From contig OZ025271.1 in NCBI GenBank assembly GCA_964019165.1, positions 2,478,501 to 2,542,500 on the forward strand: DNA of 64,000 bases. The letters run 5' to 3'. Positions 56,303-64,000 of the stretch are shown here, one piece after another (the stretch's first letter is position 1; each line of letters opens with the position of its first letter). Below the pieces are notes generated by a model. The model ran no database searches. It was given only the letters and a program-made list of their open reading frames with translations, and had not been told where the DNA came from. Both the position numbers and the translations under genes were made by a program. The DNA comes from Mastigias papua. Taxonomy: Eukaryota; Cnidaria; Scyphozoa; Rhizostomeae; Mastigiidae.

Positions 56303-59300
56303 TCAATGAAGTATATAGCAATAAGTAACTATCTGATTCTCGGCACTCACTAAACGCATATATTTATTCATGTCACTTGGTAATACACCCAATAATATTT
56401 CCGTCCCTTTGCTCATGAACCTGTCCCCACAATGTGTGTGTATTCTAGTTATAAGGATACATCTTCCCCTTCTCCCTTGTGAACCATACGTGATAATGTC
56501 CAATCGGTGACAATCTCAAATGCGGTCTATCTGCTGTATACAGTGCTATGAAGATGTCTATGTCAGATGAGCTCATCTTATTGTTCGCACCCCTCATAAC
56601 TCAGCAATACTCACATACCATTTAACTTACATTTATTGCATTCCACATATCCAGAATTACCTATACTCTCCCCCCCTCCAGCCCTCATCCCCATTACCCA
56701 GCCATGTATATTAGTGTGTCCATTAAAAGCCATAGTTCCAGCATCAAAATTGTAACTTTCTCTTTAATATATATTGATGTTGAGGAGGTAATTGGGCATA
56801 TTGTGTTTCAAACTAGAGACTTCTATCAATGAAGTATATAGCAATAAGTAACTATCTGATTCTCGGCACTCACTAAACGCATATATTTATTCATGTCACT
56901 TGGTAATACACCCAATAATATTTCCGTCCCTTTGCTCATGAACCTGTCCCCACAATGTGTGTGTATTCTAGTTATAAGGATACATCTTCCCCTTCTCCCT
57001 TATGAACCATACGTGATAATCTCCAATCGGTGACAATCTCAAATGCGGTCTATCTGCTGTATTCAGTGCTATGAAAATGTCTATGTCAGATGAGCGCATC
57101 TTATTGGTCGCACCCCTCATAACTCAGCAGTACTCACATAACATATTACTTAAATTTATTGCAATCTACATACTGAGACTCCCTATACACCCCAGCCCCT
57201 CCCCCCTACCCAATTCCCATTACACAGCCATGTACGTTAGTGAGTCCATTAAAAGCCATAGTTCCAGTGTCAGGATTGTAGCCTGTTCCTTAATATAAAC
57301 TGATGTTGAGGAGGTAATCGGCCATATTGTGTTTCAAACTAGAGACTTTTGTCAATAAAGTAGATAGCAATAAGTAACTATCTGATTCTCGGCACACATT
57401 AAACGTATATATTCAGTCATGTCACTTGGCAATACACCCAATAATATTTCCCTCCCTTTCGTCATGACCCTGTCCCCACAATGTGTGTGTATTCTAGTTA
57501 TAAGGATACATCTGCCCCTTCTCCCTTGTGAACCATACGTGATAATGTCCAATCGGTGACAATCACAAATTTGGTCTATCTGATCCATACAGTGCTATGA
57601 AGATGTCTATATCAGATGAGCAGATATTATTGTTCACACAACTCATAACTCAGCAATACTCACATACCATATTACTTAGGCTTATTGCATTCCACATATC
57701 CAGAATTACCTATGCTTTCCCCCCCCCTCCAGCCCTCACTCCCATTACCCAGCCATTTATGTTCGTGAGTCTACTAAACGTCATAGTTCTAGTACCAATA
57801 TTGCAACATCCACTTTAATATATACTCATGTTGACGAGTTAGTCGACCATATTGTGTGTCAACACAGAGACTTCTTTCAATCAGTTAGATAGCAATAAGA
57901 ACCTATCTGATTCTCGGCACATATTAACCTTATATATTCTGTAATGTCACTTTGCAATACACCCAATAATATTTTCCTCCCTTTCTTCATGAACATGTCC
58001 CCACAATGTGTGTGTATTCTAGTTATAAGGATACATCTGCCCCTTCTCCCTTGTGAACCATACGTGATAATGTCCAATCGGTGACAATCACAAATTTGGT
58101 CTATCTGATCCATACAGTGCTATGAAGATGTCTATATCAGATGAGCAGATATTATTGTTCACACCCCTCATAACTCAGCAATACTCACATACCATATTAC
58201 TTAGGTTTATTGCATTCCACATATCCAGATTTACCTATACTTTCCCCCTCCCTCCAGCCCTCACTCCCATTACCCAGCCATTTACGTTCGTGAGTCCACT
58301 AAAAGTCATAGCTCTAGTACCAATATTGCAACATCCTCTTTAATATATACTCATGTTGACGAGTTAGTCGGCCATATTGTGTGTCACCACAGAGACCTCT
58401 TTCAATTAGTTAGATAGCAATACGAAGTTATCTGATTCTCTGAGCATACAACACTTTTATATTTAAATATGTCACTTGGTAATACACCCAATAATATTTC
58501 CGTCCCTTTATTCATGAACCTGTCCCCACAATGTGTGTGTATTCTAGTTATAAGGATACATCTGCCCCTTCTCCCTTGTGAACCCTACGTGATAATGTCC
58601 AATCGGTGACAATCTCAAATGCGGTCTATCTGCTGTATACAGTGCTATGATGATGTCTATGTCAGATGAGCGCATCTTATTGTTCGCACCCCTCATACCT
58701 CAGCAATACTCACATACCATTTAACTTACATTTATTGCATTCCACATATCCAGAATTACCTATATTCTCCCCCAACCTCCAGCTCTCATTCCCATTACCC
58801 AGCCATGTATGTTAGTGTGTCCATTAAAAGCCATAGTTCCAGTATCAAAATTGTAACTTTCTCTTTAATATATATTGATGTTGAGGAGGTAATCGGCCAT
58901 ATTGTGGTTCAAACTAGAGACTTCCTTCAATGAAGTAAATAGCAATAAGTAACTATCTGATTCTCGGCACACATTAAACGTATATATTCAGTCATGTCAC
59001 TTGGCAATACACCCAATAATATCTCCGTCCCTTTCCTCATGAACCTGTCCCCACAATGTGTGTGTATTCTAGTTATAAGGATACATGTCCCCCTTCCTCC
59101 TATTCAACTCTACGTGATAATTTCCAATCGGTGACAATCACAAGTTGGTTCTATCTTCAGCATACATTGCCATGAAGATGTCTATGTCAGATGAGCACAT
59201 CTTATTATTCCACCCCTCATAACTCAGCAATAGTCACATCCCATTTAACTTACATTTATTGCATCCCACATATCCAGAATTACCTATACTTTCCCCCTCC

Positions 59301-61553
59301 CTCCAGCCCTCACTCCCATTACCCAGCCATTTACGTTCGTGAGTCCACTAAAAGTCATAGCTCTAGTACAAATATTGCAACATCCTCTTTAATATATACT
59401 CATGTTGACGAGTTAGTCGGCCATATTGTGTGTCAAAACAGAGACTTCTTTCAATTAGTTAGATAGCAATACGAACCTATCTGATTCTCGGCACATATTA
59501 AACGTATGTATTCAGTCATGTCACTTGGCAATACACCCAATAATATTTCCCTCCCTTTCGTCATGACCCTGTCCCCACAATGTGTGTGTATTCTAGTTAT
59601 AAGGATACATCTGCCCCTTCTCCCTTGTGAACCATACGTGATAATGTCCAATCGGTGACAATCACAAATTTGGTCTATCTGATCCATACAGTGCTATGAA
59701 GATGTCTATATCAGATGAGCAGATATTATTGTTCACACCCCTCATAACTCAGCAATACTCACATACCATATTACTTAGGCTTATTGCATTCCACATATCC
59801 AGAATTACCTATGCTTTCCCCCCCCCCTCCAGCCCTCACTCCCATTACCCAGCCATTTATGTTCGTGAGTCTACTAAACGTCATAGTTCTAGTACCAATA
59901 TTGCAACATCCACTCTAATATATACTCATGTTGACGAGTTAGTCGGCCATATTGTGTGTCAACACAAAGACTTCTTTCAATCAGTTAGATAGCAATAAGA
60001 ACCTATCTGATTCTCGGCACATATTAACCTTATATATTCTGTAATGTCACTTTGCAATACACCCAATAATATTTTCCTCCCTTTCTTCATGAACCTGTCC
60101 CCACAATGTGTGTGTATTCTAGTTATAAGGATACATCTGCCCCTTCTCCCTTGTGAACCATACGTGATAATGTCCAATCGGTGACAATCACAAATTTGGT
60201 CTATCTGATCCATACAGTGCTATGAAGATGTCTATATCAGATGAGCAGATATTATTGTTCACACCCCTCATAACTCAGCAATACTCACATACGATATTAC
60301 TTAGGCTTATTGCATTCCACATATCCAGAATTACCTATGCTTTCCCCCCCCCCTCCAGCCCTCACTCCCATTACCCAGCCATTTATGTTCGTGAGTCTAC
60401 TAAACGTCATAGTTCTAGTACCAATATTGCAACATCCACTTTAATATATACTCATGTTGACGAGTTAGTCGACCATATTGTGTGTCAACACAGAGACTTC
60501 TTTCAATCAGTTAGATAGCAATAAGAACCTATCTGATTCTCGGCACATATTAACCTTATATATTCTGTAATGTCACTTTGCAATACACCCAATAATATTT
60601 TCCTCCCTTTCTTCATGAACATGTCCCCACAATGTGTGTGTATTCTAGTTATAAGGATACATCTGCCCCTTCTCCCTTGTGAACCATACGTGATAATGTC
60701 CAATCGGTGACAATCACAAATTTGGTCTATCTGATCCATACAGTGCTATGAAGATGTCTATATCAGATGAGCAGATATTATTGTTCACACCCCTCATAAC
60801 TCAGCAATACTCACATACCATATTACTTAGGTTTATTGCATTCCACATATCCAGAATTACCTATACTTTCCCCCTCCCTCCAGCCCTCACTCCCATTACC
60901 CAGCCATTTACGTTCGTGAGTCCACTAAAAGTCATAGCTCTAGTACCAATATTGCAACATCCTCTTTAATATATACTCATGTTGACGAGTTAGTCGGCCA
61001 TATTGTGTGTCACCACAAAGACTTCTTTCAATTAGTTAGATAGCAATACGAAGTTATCTGATTCTCTGAGCATACAACACTTTTATATTTAAATATGTCA
61101 CTTGGTAATACACCCAATAATATTTCCGTCCCTTTATTCATGAACCTGTCCCCACAATGTGTGTGTATTCTAGTTATAAGGATACATCTGCCCCTTCTCC
61201 CTTGTGAACCCTACATGATAATGTCCAATCGGTGACAATCTCAAATGCGGTCTATCTGCTGTATACAGTGCTATGAAGATGTCTATGTCAGATGAGCGCA
61301 TCTTATTGTTCGCACCCCTCATAACTCAGCAATACTCACATACCATTTAACGTACATGTGTTGCATTCCACATATCCAGAATTACCTATACTCTCCCCCC
61401 CCCCTCCAGCCCTCACTCCCATTACCCAGCCATGTATGTTAGTGAGTCCATTAAAAGCCATAGTTCCAGTATCAAAATTGTAACTTTCTCTTTAGTATAT
61501 ATTGATGTTGAGGATGTAATTGGGCATATTGTGTTTCAAACTAGAGACTCCTT
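56303..61553 (+). repeat. Ten-unit higher-order repeat, copy 2
   Basis: Second copy of the 5.25-kb block. High identity to copy 1 suggests a recent unequal exchange. Confidence 0.9.
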
Positions 61554-63640
61554 TCAATGAAGTAGATAGCAATAAGAAACTATCTGATTCTCGGCACACA
61601 CTAAACGCATATATTCAGTCATGTCACTTGGCAATACACCCAATAATATCTCCGTCCCTTTCGTCATGAACCTGTCCCCACAACGTGTGTGTATTCTAGT
61701 TATAAGGATACATGTCCCCCTTCCTCCTTTTCAACTCTACGTGATAATTTCCAATCGGTGACAATCACAAGTTGGTTCTATCTTCTGCATACATTGCTAT
61801 GAAGATGTCTATATCAGGTGCGCACATCTTATTTTTGCACCCCTCCTATCTCAACAGTACTCACATAAGATATTGCTTATATTTATTGCAGTCGACATGT
61901 CCAGAAGTCCATATACTCTTCCTCCCCCATTCCCATTACCCACCCATTTACGTTCGTTAGACAAGTAAAAGCCATATTTCCAGTACCAAGTTCGTAACAT
62001 TTTCTTTAATTTATACTGATTGTGGGGAGCTTATCGGCCATATTGTGTGTCAAACCAGAAACTTCTTTCAATCAAGTAGATTGGTATAAGAATTTATCTG
62101 ACTCTCTGAACATACAACACTGTTATATGTAAGCATTTTCAATTGGTAATTCACCTAATAAAATTGCTCTCCCAATCTTCATGAACCTGTCCCCACAATG
62201 TGTGTGTATTCTAGTTATAAGGATACATCTGCCCCTTCTCCCTTGTGAACCCTACGTGATAATTTCCAATCGGCGATAATCTCAAATGTGTTCTATTTGC
62301 TGTATACAGTGGAACGAATATGTCTATATCAGATGAGCACATCTTATTGTTCACACCTCTTATAACTCACCCATCTTCACATAACATGGTACTTATGTGT
62401 AGTACATTGCATATGTGTAGACGTCCCTATACTCTTCCCCCTATGTCCATTACCAAATCTTTTTCGTTCGTGAGTCCGTTATAAACCATCTTTCCACTAC
62501 CAGTATTGTAACAGTCTCTTTAATATTTACTGCATTTGAAGAGTTAATCGGCGATATTGTGCTTCAATCCAGAGACTTCTGTCAATCAAGCAGATAGAAG
62601 TTGTTACAATTAGAACACAGATACAATTAGAAATTATCTTGTCCTCCGCATACACTAAACCTATAGGTTTATTCATTTCACTTGCTAATACACCCAATAA
62701 TAAGTCTTTCGCTTCGATCATGAACCTGTCCCCACAATGTGTGTGTATTCTAGTCATTATGCTACCTCTCCCTTTGTCTCTGTTATACTCTGCTTGATAT
62801 TGTCCAATATGTAACAATCTCAAATGCACTCGATCTGCTTACTATAGTGGTCAGATGATTTCTATACAAGATTTTCTAACGGTATTGTTCACATATTTTA
62901 TAATTCAACCATCCTCACATAACATATTGATTAGATGCATTGCAATCGCACATCTCCAGAGTACTCAATAATGTCCCCCTTCCCTATTCCTCAGCCACTT
63001 ACGGTCTTGAGTGCATTCCAAACCAAATAGTCAATAACAATATTGCAATCCCTCTCCCCTCCTTCCTTCAACTTGTGATACTGAGTAGCTTATCGCGCAT
63101 AATCTCTCATGCCAGAGACCCCTGTCAGCCACTGACAGTGAGACAAGGAAGTATCTTATACATCACGTACACTGGACTTATACTTTGATTTAATTCGCTT
63201 GTTACTGCAACTCATGAAAAATCTTTCTGTCTAGCTCTTCAATGTAATATCTGCGTCGTCTATTTTCAAAAACCTTCCACTTAACAAAGCCCCAAGATCT
63301 CAATGTCCAGAACACTTTTGTACCCTAGCAGCAAACGTATTCCCCACTTTAGCAAATTATTCGAGATTCAACTGTGCCTATTTATGTACGTTACGTATGA
63401 GACACAGAAAAAGACGGAATAGATGCCAGCAGTAATTACTGTGTTATGTTTGCTGTTATGTCCCCACAATATTTGCGTATACTTCTGAGAGCTGTCTTGC
63501 ATCTACAGAAGACATTTCGGTTATGAACCTGTCCCCACAATGTGTGTGTATACTAGTTATTTGGTTACTTCTCCCCCTGTCTATTTTCTACGCTCCTTGA
63601 TAGGTATCCATTAGGTAACAATCTCAAATGCTCTCTATCT

Positions 63641-64000
63641 GTTTCAATTAGTGCTCCCACCATTTCTATGCAAGATGAGCACCGCACTTTTTGTATGTGT
63701 TGTGACTGAAGCGTCATCTAATTACCTTGTCCTGAGATTCAATGTACACCCTACCTTCATGTCCAAGCTACAAAAGACACACTAATATTGCGAACGTCCT
63801 TCCTATCTAGACGTAGATCTTAACTCGTTTACTGCATCAACGATATTGTGTTTCATCTACTTCCCATAGACTATAAGTATTCTTTTGCTTACCTGGCTTG
63901 TTAGTAAAATCCATAGTTAGTCAGTCTTTCTAAGCACACTCTTGCAATGTCATTGTGCTCTGTGGTCCAAAATTCACATGTGCCCCAATTCCAAGCAATT
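63641..64000. other. Decayed satellite edge or unique DNA
   Basis: Faint traces of 525-bp unit sequence at the start, then nothing I recognise. Confidence 0.4.

Larger units (their letters stand above)
41743..63640 (+). repeat. ~525-bp tandem satellite array
   Basis: About 40 head-to-tail units counted from recurrence of GTCCCCACAATGTGTGTG, typically 521-527 bp apart (for example 52220, 52746, 53271, 53797, 54320). Each unit also contains CTAGTTATAAGGATACAT, GATGTCTATATCAGATGAGC, a C-rich tract followed by CCCATTACCCAGCC, GTTGAGGAGGTAAT or GTTGACGAGTTAGT, and TAGATAGCAATAAG. Units fall into several subtypes. Edge units (41743-42400 and after 62100) are diverged, as usual for satellite edges. 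Open frames beginning MKMSISDE or MDQIDQIC are by-products of the monomer. Confidence 0.97.

Noticed and set aside
42085..61960. Many small frames beginning MKMSISDE, MDQIDQIC or MRPICCIQ
   Set aside because: They recur once per 525-bp unit on both strands, are of satellite origin and show no start context or domain.

Overview
The window looks like repeat-rich, AT-rich DNA from a metazoan, probably a marine invertebrate. The species cannot be fixed from the sequence. The reasons are GT-AG exons separated by long introns, relics of several animal retrotransposon and DNA-transposon families, long dinucleotide runs and two large satellite arrays. I see no bacterial-style gene, rRNA, tRNA or CRISPR array. 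Almost all small open reading frames here are by-products of satellite monomers or of (TA)n and (CA)n runs.

Layout. (1) 1-10520 and 32161-41742 are the two arms of a huge inverted repeat separated by about 21.6 kb. From the outside inwards each arm holds a stretch without a recognised gene, an array of a ~112-bp satellite, a dead Penelope-like element (PLE) between (TA)n runs, diverged satellite monomers, a cluster of GTCCCCACAA motifs, and a (CA)n/(TG)n run exactly at the inner breakpoint. The arms are very similar but not identical. They differ in satellite length (about 4.5 kb against 2.2 kb), in point changes, and in a hAT transposon found only in the right arm.

(2) The spacer, 10521-32160, carries four phase-compatible plus-strand exons (14883, 15960, 22020 and 27509) of a host gene. 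The first two may encode a UPA-like domain, and the last two look like duplicates of each other. The rest of the spacer is transposon debris: a decayed transposase of the DSPGH-AKY type, several LINE ends, two older PLE relics, MITE and foldback elements, and a Myb-like transposon protein fragment.

(3) From 41743 to about 63640 lies an array of a ~525-bp satellite, about 40 units. It contains a ten-unit higher-order repeat of 5.25 kb present twice (51052-56302 and 56303-61553), plus smaller duplications and several deleted units. It begins directly at the outer end of the palindrome and decays towards the window end.

The most interesting signal is a ~20-nt box, GTCCCCACAAKGTGTGTG, carried by the otherwise dissimilar 112-bp and 525-bp satellites. 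A related cluster of its GTCCCCACAA core sits at the palindrome's inner ends. The box stays intact in array-edge units whose other sequence has decayed. It may be a protein-binding site comparable in role to the CENP-B box, or the footprint of a transposon end next to TG repeats. Other notable points are a solo LTR inside the PLE reverse transcriptase in both arms, hammerhead-ribozyme cores in the PLE ends (one broken in the right arm only), and a G-quadruplex motif in most 525-bp units.
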